In this document: one piece after another, positions 27,194 to 41,412 of the stretch
How positions within the stretch are numbered: position 1 is the first letter of the stretch
Layout: each line of letters opens with the position of its first letter
NCBI GenBank assembly: GCA_014621425.1
Contig: JAANBB010000263.1
Coordinates: 1-56,280 of the forward strand
Reading direction: 5' to 3'
Length of the DNA stretch: 56,280 bases
From: Cylindrodendrum hubeiense
Lineage: Eukaryota > Ascomycota > Sordariomycetes > Hypocreales > Nectriaceae
Notes under the pieces: generated by a model
The model's input: the letters and a program-made list of their open reading frames with translations, nothing else
Databases searched by the model: none
Told to the model about the DNA's origin: nothing
Program-made: the position numbers and the translations under genes

Positions 27194-30100
27194 GGCGGCT
27201 GGATTTGATCGAGATGTTTCGTGAAACGGGCTAGGGTCAAATACCTGGCAAGCACTGCAACTTAATCGACTTGAGGAGTGAGGTTATCGACGGTATACCT
27301 GGTAAACTTTGTATGAGGGGTGAAGAAAGTGAAATGCAAACCCCTCTAATACTTACGACACAGGGTATATCCGAGCCCGGTCTCGCAAGCCCGAATATCG
27401 CCGTTTGCGTGACTCTTACGGTTATGACTACATCGTCGTCCGACATTCAGCTGGCGCCAACCCCGCGCTCCCAGTGCCAATGGGCGAACCTCAAGCGCAC
27501 CGGGGTGCTTTTCTGCGCTCATGAATGCGTACTTCAAGTGGGGAAACGCCCATGCGAACCGCTTCTCCGAGCAAGCCACACGACGATACGTCAGGAAATG
27601 GCACCCATGCGACGGATCAAACGGCACTGTGGCTGCGGCCGGTGAATGAAGCTTCCTCGCGATAGGCCCGTCTGGTGGAAATGGTACATCCCGCGGAAAT
27701 AGTTCTTTTTGTCAATGGATGGCCCGCAGGTTGTGAAGCGAAAGGCGGAGAACGAGCGGGTATCGATCTCGGACCTCCGGCGCTGTGGAGAACTTGGCCG
27801 TAGGTCCGGCCCGAGGCCGCAGATCTTATCGCCGGCCGAGATTTTCGGTCTCGACATTAAAGAGCAACGGCCGGGCTTCTCGCCGCTCTTCGGAGGCTTT
27901 CTTCTCACTAGTTTCACTCTCATCCTCATACTAAACAGTAGCTCATTGCCGTCCATCCTAAGCTGACCTTCTGAGCTCCACACGTACGAGGGTTCTGTCC
28001 AGCACCTACTCAAGCACCCGCCCATAACGAACGGAATAGTATGCTGATAATATCACAAACCAGGACTCCGGCATGCCATCTTCTACTCTAACGACCCGCG
28101 TAGAATGACCAATGATATCCGCCCTCGCCTTCAACTCAACCTGCCCATTATCCTCCATCTGCGACTCGATCCTCGCACGCACTTTTCCCAACCTTGCATT
28201 GAACGCGTTGTCCGCTCGTGCAATAATCGTGATAACTCAATAATACAAGGATTCCTTTCCTGTTTCTCCGGATAAGCTGTCAGCTATGGGGCGTCAATCT
28301 CCAAGCAGCGGAATAATCGGGATTTTCTCATCAGACATCATCCGGGAGTTATGTCGCGACAACATAGGCATTGATCGATCTCACTAGTAAGCACAGTGAA
28401 GCATACGCATATATCGCCACAGTAAGATACACTAATACGTCCCACCCTTTCGTCTCTCTAGTTTAGAGACCCGAGTCCAATTTCGTACCATTGCAAGAGC
28501 TTGGAAAGATAAAAACCGACGAGTTGAAGAACAAATCACGTAAAACATTTAGCAGATACGACTTGCCTATCTCCAAGCTAGTTGAACGTGATAGGGGGAG
28601 AGCTTTGCAAGGCAATCATAGACGTCATAGATACTACCAGCGAGTGACATGTCGGAATCGCGATCGCGTCACCCTAGCAATAGATGTTTATTTGCCCTCA
28701 AAGAGGTCCAGGATAGTCTAATCCTCATGGAAGTCCACCTAAGGAGGAGCCCTTCGACTCCCTACCTGGTCCACGAGGACGTCATCCAAAGCGAGTTTAC
28801 ACATTTCCGAGCCTCGGACATTTCTTCGAGGGTGTCCCTCAAGGTCAGAGCTAGGCAACGGCACCTAGTGCAAATGACAGCACATCGACCTAGCGGATGA
28901 CCCGGAAAAGTGCGCGTCTAAGTGCAACTGTTGATCCCCAGACGGCAAACCTCAGCCCCCTCGCTCGCGTCAGCTGGACCCGCCGGCCAGATTTATAATA
29001 GGTAACACAAGAGCCACATCATAATGAAGAATTCGGACATGAATTGTGGGGGCTGTGAGTGATCACCGTTCAGAGGGTGTGAGAGTACTGACACGAAGAT
29101 CAACTCGACTGATTCATCTCCGGCCAACCCTTCAAACGTCATCAAACTGCAGTCTCCCTTACAGAGAGATTTCAACAGCTCCTAACACGAGCATGACTAG
29201 CAAACAAGACTTAAAGGCTCCTGATGCTTAACCTGTAACACGGATCGTTTCCTTGCATCCCCGAAAATACAAGTTAGTTGACGGGCATCGGCACGGATAG
29301 CTACTCGGCAGACGGCCGAGGGCTTTTTTTACGGTCACATTGCAAAACGACGGCATCTCACATGGCGCATCGTTGAGCTGTCGGGACCCCCTCGTGTGAC
29401 GACAGCTGTAACGCGCCGATCGGGCGCCTAGGCAAAGGTCACTCTACTCGTTGGGCAGTACCACCACGATGAGGGGGATTTAACTCGGCGGGAGAGGCTT
29501 CTTACACCCGATACCGGGGATGAGTGTTGCGATCGGGGTACCATCCACCTGGTCGATAAAATAGGCGTGTACGACTTTAATGGAGTGTTACACAGACTGC
29601 GTCACAGGCGGAGACGGAGCGATACGGAGATCTGTGGAGTCTACGACCGAAATTACCGGCGGGTGACAGATGTCGGTGTGCCCAATGTCGGGCCTCATCT
29701 CTCAAGTCGAGGCTTATACACCAGCCGTGTGTTAGACACATCAGAGCGAGCGGCTCGTGAGCGGTTTAACTCGGGTTTGGTTCGCGGCTAGGCGTCTCGT
29801 GAGCATAGCGACACGTCGAGCGCGCCAACGGTGTGAGAACTAGGCGTTTACACGTGGCCGGTGAGTATTGTAGGGTGTGGGAGGGCCGCGGAAGTAGCCG
29901 AAAACGCCGCAGTCGTCCTGGTATTTTCCCTCATGCTGTGTTACGCTATTTTTCATTTCTTGATCCCACTGAATTATCTGCAGAGCTTGTGCACCTGCAT
30001 CGTGGTACTGAATCTGGAGGTGAGAGGGCTCGACGATCGTCAGCTTACGAACAAGTATTGGTGGGGAATAAATGTCAAGGGTCCAGCCACCCGACGAAGA

Positions 30101-33100
30101 GCAAGCCCCAGCTTCGGCTTCAGCTCCGGCTCAAGCTCGATCCATTCGTGGGGGCAACCTCAAATCATGGAACACTTTCTCCACCGCCAGATTGACGTTG
30201 TTATCCCGGGTCTCGTGCCAGGAAGTGTGGGCGGGGGCGAGCAGCGGATTCGCCAGGCGGCCATGAAGGCTGAGCGGACTGCATCTGTCCGGTCGAGGGA
30301 TTTCTCATGCGGAGTGTATGGATTCAGCGAAACGCGGAGGGTAGAAGGGGATCTGCAGAGTAATAGCAGGGCTTGGGGGATGATCAAATGTAAGGAGCCG
30401 ATCACTGCGACGGTAGTTGCTGGGTAGTGTCGAGAGTGACCGGTCCGTGTACACCATGTCGTTCCCCGGTCACGAATCGGGGGCCGTAGGCAATGTGTAT
30501 CCATGTTGCTCGTAGATCCCACAGACGGTGAGGTGAGGTGAGGGTGAAGGAATGCGAGACGTAGGGTGCGGCCACCACTTCAACCTCGATGACGGATTCC
30601 GGCGCTTGGAACCGGAGACGCCTGGCACCAACCAGTACGTGAGACACGGGATGAACAGAATCCGACACCTAGATCGAACCCCAGAATTCCAGTTAGTTTG
30701 AGAGAAGTGATCCGTTCCAACAGCAGGAGAGGCAAAGAAGTGCCTAGTCCAGTGGCAAGGCGACCAAGACACAACACGGGCAGGCAAACCAGTAGCAAAC
30801 AGAGTTGGCTGGGGTCGAGGAATGACGTCGAACAGCAAGGTCATTCAGGTTTTTGGTAAAACAATGGTCTGATGTTTGCCTCCGTCTTACAACCCGGGGA
30901 TCGTTTGTATGCCGTCAACGTCGTAACGTAGAGGCGCGACCAGGACTCCCACGATGACTTCGACATTGTGGGTTCCTCCGCTCGTGTTTTTACGGGTAAG
31001 GACGACAAGGACGACAAACGGCGATAGGGACGGTGGACTATCGGTGATGAGGCAATCTTCGCAGGGGAGCGCTTCTCGAGGAATGATGAGGGAATTGGGA
31101 TGTGCGGGTCTGGTTGGTTCTCGAGTTGGGGCAAGGCGATGATCACTATCCGGGCCATTATTCTACAGTGGATAGCCACCGTCTTGGACTGTGCTGCAAT
31201 TAAGGAGCATGAAGCCTCGTTGATTGGTTGTTGGCAGTTGGCTACCGTTTCGAAAGTCTTGGAAGGTCGTGTCCGGACCCCTGCTTATGGCCGGAGGGCT
31301 CGCCGATCCATGACATCAGTTTGGCCGAAGGGATTCGTTGGTGGGACCCTTGTTTGGCGACTGATGGGGCATCTGGGAGGATGGTTTGAATTCTGCTGTA
31401 ACCCGGAGTGAATGAGAGGAGACGGTTGGTCCACCTGCACACTGTATATCCATCCGTGGAGACAGTTCGTCTGGTAGACATGCCTGTTGATCCAGGCGCC
31501 AAGCAAGGTTGCGGAAATCGAAACCCTGATGATGTGTCCTCCCCCGTACCGTTGGATGAAATGAATCAAGCATTGATAGCGTCGAGACAAGCCGAAGTCT
31601 GCAAACGGACAACAATGCGCATCACCACCTCACCACGTGTATGGAGGGAGAGGGATGGCACTTGGTGGCGACTCAGTATCACACAGTGTCGGGATGCGTG
31701 GTTGCGTGCATGGTCGGGTGCATCCCATCATGCCTTGTTGAGACGCTGTCAGTAATATGTAGAGGCCAGGGGATTCCCATTCCCGGGATGGGCATTCTCC
31801 GGCCGAGCCAAGATATCGGTGTTGGGGATTGGTGGCTTCGGTAATAAGAACCAACTGCAAGCATGGTTACCATGGCTATGAAATGCAAATCTTGACCCGA
31901 CTTGGAGTTGGGGCGAGACGATCAATGTCAAGGGTGGATTGCCGGCAGGTTGGCGACCGCGAATGGCTTCAGGGGCGTTTGGCACACGAACAAAGGCCGC
32001 CGGTCACACAGACCAGGCGGAGAAAAACGAGGCTGAGAAAACAAAGAGAAAACAAAGAGCAGTCTCTCCGAGAGGAGCGCCGGGTGGAGATGTTGGCATG
32101 TCGAGGCCCATATCAAAGCCCTTAAGATGGGGCTCAAACCCAACCAACCGACGAACAATGGAGGATGACGGAGGCTAGGGCCATCTGACAGCGGCGGTGA
32201 GTGGATTCTCCAAGCAGGAGAGGAGCAAAGGCCAAGAAAGGGCGGCGGGCGATCACACGGGAATCCGCCATTGATAGACCATTGATGGACCATCGATGGA
32301 TAATTAATGGATACGAATTGATGATCGTGGTTGATGGAGGGTGATGACGGCGACGGTACGGAGTAGCGGTGCTCAGACGGAAGCACATTGCCCCGCCATG
32401 CGCCGCCTGCCTGCTCAACGGCCAGAGGGTTCGGTGGCACTGAACGGGGCGCTGAACGGGGCATTGAACGGGTCTCTGGACGGAACGGACCCCAGATAGG
32501 CATTGTCGCGGCGCAGGTGACAGCAGGAGCAGGCAGCATCCCAAGCACAGGCCCTTCCCTGCCAGGCCAGAGCAGAAGCGTTCCATGGGAGGCGTGGGAG
32601 ACATGGGAAAACCTGCAATGTTGGCCGATCACCACGAGTGACGCAATAGTTGGCCCTTGCAACCGTGCTAGAGTCGCTTCCGACGTGAGTCCCGCTCGGT
32701 GGGGAAGGGCCCCCATCATCCCGCTCGGACCCAGGACAGCCCGCCTGGAAAAGGGTCCCGCGCGCCTGAGGCCACAGGGGGGAGCTGCCCTGAACTGCAC
32801 AAAGTACCCTGAACTGTACGCAGCGCCTCCCTCCCCCCTCCTATATCAGCACCTATATCGGGGCGCCGTTGGGGGAATGCCAATACCAAAATACACATAC
32901 CCCTGCGGTTGAGGGGTCTTGACCGGCTGCATGTAGGGCACCCTGTTTGTCCGCCTGCGTATAATGCTGCATTATTCCTTCTCCGGTGTCCGGGACAACT
33001 TGCGATCGCCCAGAGCATTGCTGGAAGGGCGCGGTACGGATGGGGATGCGATGGACGACAGTGCGCTTGGTGACATCAGCCCACTGTCTCTTAGGGGAGG

Positions 33101-33999
33101 AGGGACCCCTCTGGCTCCGTACCGTGCTCCCCCAGCCGGGAGCGTACAGTACTGAGCCAGAGCAGAGCGCATTAATAAAAAAAAAGTATGACGGGGCTCG
33201 GAGGGCGATCCGCGACCGACAGGACGAACAGCAGCCGAGCGCCCACGTCGCGTGGGCGCTAGCGCTGGCAACCAGTTCGGTAGCTTGGTGCCACAGACGG
33301 GCAGACTGCACGCCTGGGTACCGGTACCCAGGGGGGGGCGCCAGGCGCCGCAGCGCAGCGTCGATTGCGGCGCTAGGCATTGGCCAGAGGCGTCCGTCTG
33401 CCCTCTGTCTCAGGTACCGGGATCGCCAGGCGCACACGGGTACAGGCCCACCGGGCTGGCGAGCGACGGTACCAGCTGAGGATGGCTCGCGCAGGTACAG
33501 TGGTCTTTGGGAGAGGGGGCCCGCCGCAGCGTCCACAGCGTCCACATGACTCCCGCTGTGTCGTCACTTTCCCGTTTAGGGATCCCCGTCCTGTCGTGCC
33601 ATGCCAGGCAAATCCCAGGGTCCCTCCCTCTCGTCGCCAAACTCACTTTTCCCGAAGCCAGCTTTGATCGTCTCCCGCCGCTTGTTCTGACTGCCGGCAG
33701 GCCTGGCTACTGGGCGTACAGCAGAGTACAGTACATAGTACGTTCGGGGACAATCTCGCAGGAGTTGATCAGTTGGTGGCACCGGTGGGACCTACGTACG
33801 GTACGGCACCGTATGTATATACATTGTTCATCCGTATACTGGCCGGGATTTAAGGCCATCATCATCATCGCGGTCCGACTTTACAGGCCTCTGTAGGCTC
33901 TGTTTATGCCTGGCTCCGTCAGTATGCCTGGCTCCGTCCGTTTGCCTGGGCGCCTGCCTACTGTGCCTCCCCGTGCCTGCCTGCCTATTCGCCTATTCG
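27194..33999. other. Gene-poor stretch (6.8 kb), no supported gene
   Basis: I could not find a protein with domain features or a consistent exon series on either strand. Open frames of 80-290 codons (for example 27591-28025, 31928-32800 and 32853-33545 on minus, 29861-30427 on plus) overlap others, show biased proline/arginine/serine content and match nothing I know. From about 28.26 to 29.87 kb open frames are very short on both strands and CpG is frequent, unlike the flanks. Clusters of GTAC/GTACGG occur near 33.7-33.8 kb. A 12-bp repeat at 32440 is listed separately. RNA genes cannot be excluded. Confidence 0.45.
32440..32487. repeat. 12-bp imperfect tandem repeat, four copies
   Basis: Units CTGAACGGGGCG, CTGAACGGGGCA, TTGAACGGGTCT and CTGGACGGAACG follow one another. 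On the minus strand this produces a VQRPVQCPVQRPVQ-like run, which is an artefact of the repeat. Confidence 0.85.
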
Positions 34000-35472
34000 C
34001 AGCTTCTCGCCTGACTATCGGCGACCGAATGATTCTCGCGGTCCCCCATTGCCACCCTTCGTCCTTGTATCGTACTGTGCGCCCACCTCCCGGCCACCTC
34101 TTCTCCACAGTGACCTCAGACCTCTTTATTGTCTCTCGCGCCTCTGCGCCTCTGCACCTCTGCACCTCTGCATCTCCTCTGCAACCTGCCGCGGGTATCT
34201 AATCACCAATCTCCTCCGTCCCTCCGCTCCCCTTTCCCCTTCTTCTTTCTTTTCTCGCAATCTGCATCGTGTCAGTCCCCTGCCAGTCAGTAGCTCCCCT
34301 TCCCTGCATGCTCTGAACCCCGTGCTCTCCTGGCTTCTCTCGGCTCGTGTCATTTTGCTTTTTATCCGCTTGATTCCCATGCCGCCTTGTTCCCCCATCC
34401 TCTGACGCGCTGGGTTGCTGCAGGGTCACCACTCACCACACACTACATACTCACCACTCACCACTCACCACTCACTACCCAACCCATCTCCACATTTAAC
34501 AAGCAGGCCGCCTCCCACGTCCCTCCCACGGACTTCTCGCAAAGCCAGGCTAAGCCAGGTAGGCAACTCCTCATTCCCGCTTGTCCACTTGTCTCCCACT
34601 TTGTCTCCCACTTTGTCTCCCACTTGCCTTTCCCACTTGCCTTACTCAGTTGGGCCCCTCCACTTCCACTCGCTCACTCGCTCGACTCACGAGCGCCTCC
34701 CTCCTTGACCGCCCGCCCGCCAAAAACGACCAACCCCCCAGAAGCCCAGAGACACAAGACACACTCATTTCCAGTCGCACATTCATTCACTCTTCTACGC
34801 ACGCAGACAAGCAGGCACAAACAAGCACAACCCAGACATCTGCTCACATTTAATTCTCCCGCAGCCGTCGCGCCTTCCATCCGGCCTAGTCCATACTCCC
34901 CCTCGGACTCTCCGCCCAAAATTCCACTGCTCTGCCATCCGGATCCGTGCCGAGTCTAGTGGACCCTTTCCGAGAGCTTCTGTTCGGTCGCGCCGCACTA
35001 CGAAATCGATACCCCCGAGACCACGTGGAACTACTGGCATTGGGAATCGCCTCTCCCCCTCTTCAGCTCCCTCCTGCCCACTTCAGCTCCCTTCGCCTCT
35101 TCGCTCCGCCGCTTTCTCTCATCCCTCGTCCCTTTCGCCGCATCCTCACGCATCCTCACACGCGACCTCTCCCAACTCGGCATTGCCTCTCCCTCCCCCG
35201 CCACCAGTCTGCGCCTCAACCCCGTCTCCGTCACCTGTCCCAGTATTCCATCCGCTTGAGTGTGGCAACGTCTCTGAGCACAATCCACCCCAATCCACCG
35301 GTGACGACATATCTCACTCCATCTGCTCGACCCTCAACCAATATCACCTTGCTCTCCCCGACTCGAATCCCCGACTCTACTACCTGCACCCAACTCTACA
35401 ACAATATCTCACTCCCTCCTTCCGACTTCCGACTTCCGACTCCCGACCCAAACACACAAACCTTTCAACACC
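34000..35472 (+). promoter_or_regulatory. Pyrimidine-rich promoter and long leader of the short coiled-coil protein gene
   Basis: C/T content is very high from about 34.1 to 35.45 kb, with no credible coding frame. It includes a CACTCAC/CACCACTCA array at about 34430-34480, a triplicated TTTGTCTCCCAC near 34590-34625, and ACTCCGACTTCCGACTTCCGA at about 35415-35445. Runs like this are usual in leaders of highly expressed fungal genes. The real transcription start cannot be set. Confidence 0.45.
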
Positions 35473-36003
35473 ATGGCCGACGACAACGACACCCACTCCA
35501 TTGGCTCCACGGGCCAACCTCACCCTGTTGCGCGTGCCGATTCCGAAACGTCGACAAGCCCTTCCGATCACAACGAGCCCATCATCCAGCAGCCCATCCC
35601 TACCCGTCCTCGCTTGCCTACCCGAACCAGCAGCGGACCGTTGGTGGTCAACCGCAACAGTTCCGCCGTCGGCCCTGTGGACTCTGACTTCGGGCCAGAT
35701 GACGTCAGGGCAATGAGTCCTCGGCGAACGAGCGAAGACCTCGACAAGATTGGCAAGCAAGCTCGGGAAGAGATGCAAAGGTGAGTCTCTGTCCATTGCT
35801 CCTGCATCTGACTGGTTTTTGACTTGACTTGCAGACACGCAAAGGCTCTTCAGGATTCCCTTCTCACAATCTTCAACCGTATCGAGGCGGTGCGCGAGGA
35901 GCACGACAAGCTCAACAACAACAACAAGTTCTTGCAAAAATACATTGGTGACCTGATGAGCACCAGCAAAATCACTGCCTCGGGAAGCCGTGGGAAGAAA
36001 TGA
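35473..36003 (+). CDS. Short coiled-coil protein (SCOC/DUF2205 type)
   Basis: Two exons, 35473-35780 and 35835-36003, with a 54-nt intron (GTGAGT...TTGCAG); 158 residues. The first two thirds are polar and Ser/Thr/Pro-rich (disordered). The C-terminal third is one coiled coil: RTSEDLDKIGKQAREEMQRH, ALQDSLLTIFNRIEAVREEHD and KLNNNNKFLQKYIGDLMSTS, with the NNNNKFLQKYIGDLM core typical of the SCOC family. The family's animal members bind the Golgi GTPase Arl1 and act in Golgi traffic and autophagy start; the fungal role is inferred. The ATG at 35473 sits in CACCATGGCC. The gene stands alone between two gene-poor stretches and has an unusually pyrimidine-rich upstream region. Confidence 0.85.
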
Positions 36004-37743
36004 GGCCTTAACTGGTTGTCACAAGGAAAGAGACAATGGATATAACAACCTTTCATCCCGACCAACGACTCGACATCATCTTGTCTTCCCTTCGAACACT
36101 TTTGGGGATTAACTGCCCAGCCAGCCGAGCCGAGTTGCAAGAGTCATATTACCGACCTCGATCACAACGCACTCCACCCTTTCGACGTCAACCCGACGTC
36201 ATATTTTTGGATTCGCCCATTTTGGGGCCCTCAAGAGGGCATGATACCCGCGCGATTTGCGCAAAACTTTTCTCACCTTGATTCGGGGCGAGGTGGCAAC
36301 AAAGAAAATACCTTGACTGTATATTAATGCATAACGAACCTTCGGATAACAGATCCTGCATGAGGGTACAACAGACGTGGAGGAAGCATACTGGAGCATT
36401 GTTTGATTTATCTGGATTTGCATAACGGGGCCAGTCAATCACGGCATCAAACACCTAGGATGATTCCAATCCTAGGGACAATTTTGGGCGTTTTGGATTT
36501 TGGACGACACCCCAAGTAGGGGGGGTTACCGCCGTCATTTTCGACGGTTGCCTTCCTTCTCTCTTGTGGTATTACTACTTTGTCATTTACCATTGTTCCT
36601 GTCTCGGTTTTGTAGACATGGTGGGAGTGGAGGCTAGGGGGACTTGTTCGGTTGGGTTACTGGCATAGGAACTGGCATGGGAACTGGCATGGTGCTTTCA
36701 GGATGGAGTGAGGTCCCTAAAAATACAAAAAAGATACCGTGTTTGATAATGAAATATTAAAATTCCCCTGACCTTGTCAGTCCTGACTCGCAGCGTGCCT
36801 GAAGCTACTGGGAAAGATGATGGCTCGGGATCTACACCGCCTCGGGTATCTTATTCCTGTTCTCAATTGCACCCTAAACTATCTGGATGTCCTCACAATG
36901 TCTGACCTTGGCCGTCAACAAACCCTCGGCGCAACCAGCAATCCGGTCCCGCGCTTCTAGGCTCTTCCCCGCAATCAGGTTCCGAACACTAGGAACAACA
37001 AAACGTCGGGGCCATGCTGTCTACACTCGAATGCAATCTTCCTCACCGTCGCAACCGTCCTGTTAGCATCGTTCCATCGCAGCGATGGAAGCGCTAGCTA
37101 GTCCCTCCCTCCGTCCCCATCGAACTAGCCCAGCCCGGCAGGGCAACCCGGCCGAAAGAGGGAGGTCGCTCGATGATCATCGGCGGCGGCGGCGGAGGCG
37201 GCGATGGTGCAGGGATGATGCGCGTGATGCGGCTCCGGACAACAGCATAGTCGGGCTCCGGATGGTGGAGATAGAGCCTCTTCTTTTCGTAGTCTCGAGT
37301 AACTGTGGTGGTGACGTCAGCGATGCTTCATGACCGATGGCGGGGTGGGAGGGACATACCCATGGCGAAGGCGGACCAGGCGGAAACCGCAAGCAAGGTA
37401 AATTTAGATGGAAGGCTGAGACGACGGCGTGTGTAGGACGCGCAATGAAGCCGGCTGGGGGCCTATTTGCGGGTGTGCAAGGCGTACGGGATAAGCCCAA
37501 GGACGATGATGATGGAGGATCCACGTGGGGTCGCGATGAGATGGCTGGCTGACCGGATGGATGGACGGATGGATACAGTAGATGGTTGTCGGTGGCGAAC
37601 AGACCAAGACCAGTGAGAGAGAGAGGGATGATCTTATATGTAACGAGGAACCGAGTGACGGGAGGACAGGACAAGGCCGGCAAAGCACGCGCATACGCCA
37701 CGGCTTCTACGCATTACGGTTGGGAAGCGAAGCACCATTCACA

Positions 37744-37792
37744 AGGGCCGGCCCAGCCAGTGCCAGCCAGTGCCAGCCAGTACCAGCCCAAT
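37744..37792. repeat. 10-bp tandem repeat (CCAGCCAGTG), about four copies
   Basis: CAGCCAGTGC is repeated head to tail with one variant (CAGCCAGTAC). There is no coding context. Confidence 0.85.
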
Positions 37793-40700
37793 GCCGAGAC
37801 CCTCTCTGCCATCCTTCGGCCAGCTGCTCTGCGTGTTCGTTTGGGTCGTGGTGGCATTCGCTCTCCAGGCGAAGCCGACGGATGACGTCGGGCATGCACA
37901 TGCACGTCAGGCCCCTCACTCGCAGAAAACAAGATTTCCCGCGTGCGCGGCGCCGGGAGTTGGGCAGTGCAGGGCAAAACCACTGCAAGACAGCGGCCAG
38001 CCCAGCGCCCGCCCAGTCGTGACGAGCCCGGCGCAGCGGGTGGGCCACACCATCTCCGCCGCTGTGTGACCCAGGCCAGTCATGCGCCGTGGCCGCTGGA
38101 TCCCTGGACCCTGGGGACTGTGTCTTGGGGTCGTTCTGTCGCAGGGCTGGGCTGGTCGCGTTGGGAGATGGGCCAGGGAAGTAATGGGCGCGAGGGGACG
38201 AGAAAGAAAAAAATGGTGTTGTCCGGTGGATGCGACGATGGATGCGACGATGGATGGGGCCGCAGAAGATGGGCATCACCACCTTGGACAAAGGAAATTT
38301 GCTTCTGCGACTTCGTGGTTGCGGCCGGTTGGGCTGGATTGGGACCGCATGGCTATCATGACGGCGGCAGCCATGTAGATGGAGAGGCTGCGGCGAGCGG
38401 CTTTCCCCATCAAGTGAATGGGAATCACCCCTTGCAGATGTATGCTATGCCAGGACATGAGCTGCGAAACACGCAAGCTCCTGAAGAACGGATGTGCCTT
38501 CTGTCGCGATGCCGGAGGCTATGGTGATACCTCTGCTCGGAATCGCCTCCACCCGGTGACCCACAAAACCGGCTCCGAAGCCGCGGAGCATCCCCCGCCA
38601 GCTATCCGCTTTGCATGCGGTCGACCACCGGTCGCTATCCCTCGGTGGCATCCACTTCCGGGAGCAGCACCCCGAACGCCCCTCTCATCTCGGCCACCCA
38701 TACCCTTTCCACCCAACCGACCATGACCGTCGAGGCCGTCCCCTGAAACCGGTTCGACAACCGAGAGACCATCGAAGCTCCATGGGTTTCAGGACCAGGG
38801 GCGAGCGTAAAGCTTATGACCAAATGCATGGGTTAAGGGGGTCGATGCCGGAAAGAGAAGGTGTGGGAGTGGGAGGGCTGTGTGGGTTGAGGGATCTGAG
38901 CATGGCCACCTCACCGGCGATCTGAAGGGTAAGACCCGTCGCGGACTTGGCGGACTGGGCATCTCTCCGGGATCTGGCGGAGTTGTTTGAGGATGGGATA
39001 CAGGGGACCAATGACCCCAAGGGTTTGTGATGGTGGCTGTTGTGCATGCTCTGTACCGGCATCTGATAATAGATGAGGATTGCGGAGGGTAGCATCACAT
39101 CTTGAGCCACAAGATGCCAAATAGGGGGGACCTCATGACGATCAGGGGCACTGAGATTCTGGCTACGAACTCCCTCTAAAAAATCCCGGAATGAAAGGGT
39201 CAAGCTCATCCTGCGCAGTAAAGGGTCTGCAGATATAATCCTGGAATCGGGCGTGCTGGCGGTTGCAAACGGGTGCAATAAAGCCCACCTAGTTACAGTA
39301 GTCTGGCGCTGCTCACTCGAACCATTGATTCTCGGCCCTGGGCAAAAAGCAACGTTGTCGACAAGAAAAGCAAAACCATCCGGCACCAAATCTCTGTGCT
39401 ACTGTATCAAGTCGGGGATCGTCAGTGTGTTGTGCTGCAGAGACTTGGGGGACCCCAACAGGAGTGCGCTGCTTTGCTTTGCCGATCCGCGCTATCCGAG
39501 TTCGGGTGCGAAGGGGCACTAGGAGTTGATCATCCGTACCATCAGGACAAGGACTGCCAAATCATGAACCGGGGACATATTTCCGTTGTGCTCTACGCGC
39601 TTGGGGCGACGGACAGCTGCAGAACGGGCTCTATTTCGGAACCCTTTGATGGCAAAAAGCAGAAGGGTAAAATTACACTTGCGTCATGGTACAAGTGCCA
39701 AGGCGCCGCTTGAGCAGCCGCTGTCTTTGCCACGAGGCCGCAGCGGGACGGACCTGTGTAATGAAAGTTACTGGCAGATCAGAGGGTCAAAGAGCGATGC
39801 GACCCAAAGGGCCGCAGAGAGTTGCAGCGACACCTAAACTCCGTCGAGCGGCGGGCAGCGGCGTCAAGATCCAATTCATCACCAGTTTGGTTACAGTCTG
39901 GCGATGGAGCCGCAGGGATCCTGCAGTGAACGGGCGGGTATCTCATGAGGGATGGCGCTCATCTCATCATGGCTCATGCTAAGGCGGAAAAATAGGGGGC
40001 TTCGTCCCGTCTTGTTGCGCAATGGAAATGCTCCGCTCCTCCCATCCCACCACGGCAAATGAGGCGCACAGCTGGCTTGATTCTCATCACACCGCTCGCC
40101 CAGGCTGGGGTACATTCGGATTGAGAAACGATATTGTGCTTTTCCCCGACAGGGAGGGCAGCGGCTGTGAGTGATTGGCAGAGCTGTCGAGGCTCTCGGA
40201 GCGTCGAACGGTCCAGGCGGACACTGTCTCCAGGTTCTTTTGGGTGGACACCTTGATGATGGGTCATTGCTGTCTGTCTAATAAGGTGTCGGACGGACCA
40301 TCTTCTAATGGTGTCTTAATTAATCGTGGACAGACCACGGCGCCGTTGGCAGCTCGCCAGATGGGGATGGCCCACCAACCGCAAAGACATCGACATCGCG
40401 ATGGGACACGTGGATATCAGGAGACACTCTCGGCAGAGCAAGCTGCTGAACGGAGCCATTGAATGGAAGAGTGCCGGCGGCGTAGTCACAAGGCCGAGAC
40501 CGGGGTTTAGTAGCACCTGGAGCCGGACAGGAGTTGAGCATACTCACTGATCCCTCATTCCAGACCCCGTGATGAGTACGAGTCAGCCGCCGGTGGGTTC
40601 CTCCTGTTCCCTATGTGGAGGACGGGATGATGTTTCTCATGCAGCTCATACTTGAGGCGCTAGATCGTGTGCCTCGCTAGTCTGTAGTTCCGCGTTGAGT

Positions 40701-41380
40701 TTCACTCCGCCTGGGTCCAGTCCAGTCCCAGTTGGGGAGCGAGATGACCGTTAATCAGGAGGGTCCATCGGCTGTGCGCCTCACTTGTTAGCAATGTGCC
40801 GTGTGTGCCACTGTGGCGGTAGAGAAGGATGGTTGGCCCTGTGAGGTGAGACATTGTGCCAGTATTGCAGCGGGCGGAATCATCAGCGTCTCCCCGATCG
40901 AGCTTGGCGTGGCCGTCCACATCGACCCGGATGACGGTGGTAGACCAAGCGACCTGCTGTTCTCTGATTGCTGCGACCCTGTACGGCCTTGATCCGATGG
41001 CGCAGGTGGGCTTGGCTCCCCAGACTGGGAACTCCTGGTCGCATTGAGCCTTGTGGCGCTCGTTTGACAATCGGGCAACGGAGAGAGTAAGAGAGGGTAA
41101 GAGAGAAGGAGCTCATGCTTTCTTTGTCTCGAGGATCAGAGCGGACGTGAACTGTGCAGACGGGCCGGGTCCCGGATGTGACGTCTTCGAAGTGGCTTGC
41201 AGTTTGATTCAGAGGGTTCGTGTTTGCGGGCGATGCGCACACGGACGGATACGCGCCGGTATGTGTTTCGGTGTGGCCTCAAGGGTGATTCAGGTTCGAC
41301 AAACAACGTCAGAAGTGGTGTTATTACCAACATATTTGTGTGCACCTTGGTAATAAGAGCTAGCATCGACGGGGTATTAT

Positions 41381-41412
41381 TGCCATACGAAGGAGGTGCC
41401 ATACGAAGGAGG
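41381..41412. repeat. Perfect 16-bp direct repeat, two copies
   Basis: TGCCATACGAAGGAGG occurs at 41381-41396 and again at 41397-41412. About 45 nt further on, TGCTAAGGTAGG is also doubled (about 41459-41488). These are small duplications in non-coding DNA. Confidence 0.9.

Noticed and set aside
30640..30700. GGGGTTCGATC on the minus strand as a tRNA B box
   Set aside because: No matching A box or cloverleaf arms could be drawn around it.
31928..33545. Minus-strand frames of 290 and 230 codons
   Set aside because: Proline/arginine/serine-biased, partly made by the 12-bp repeat at 32440, and no recognisable features.
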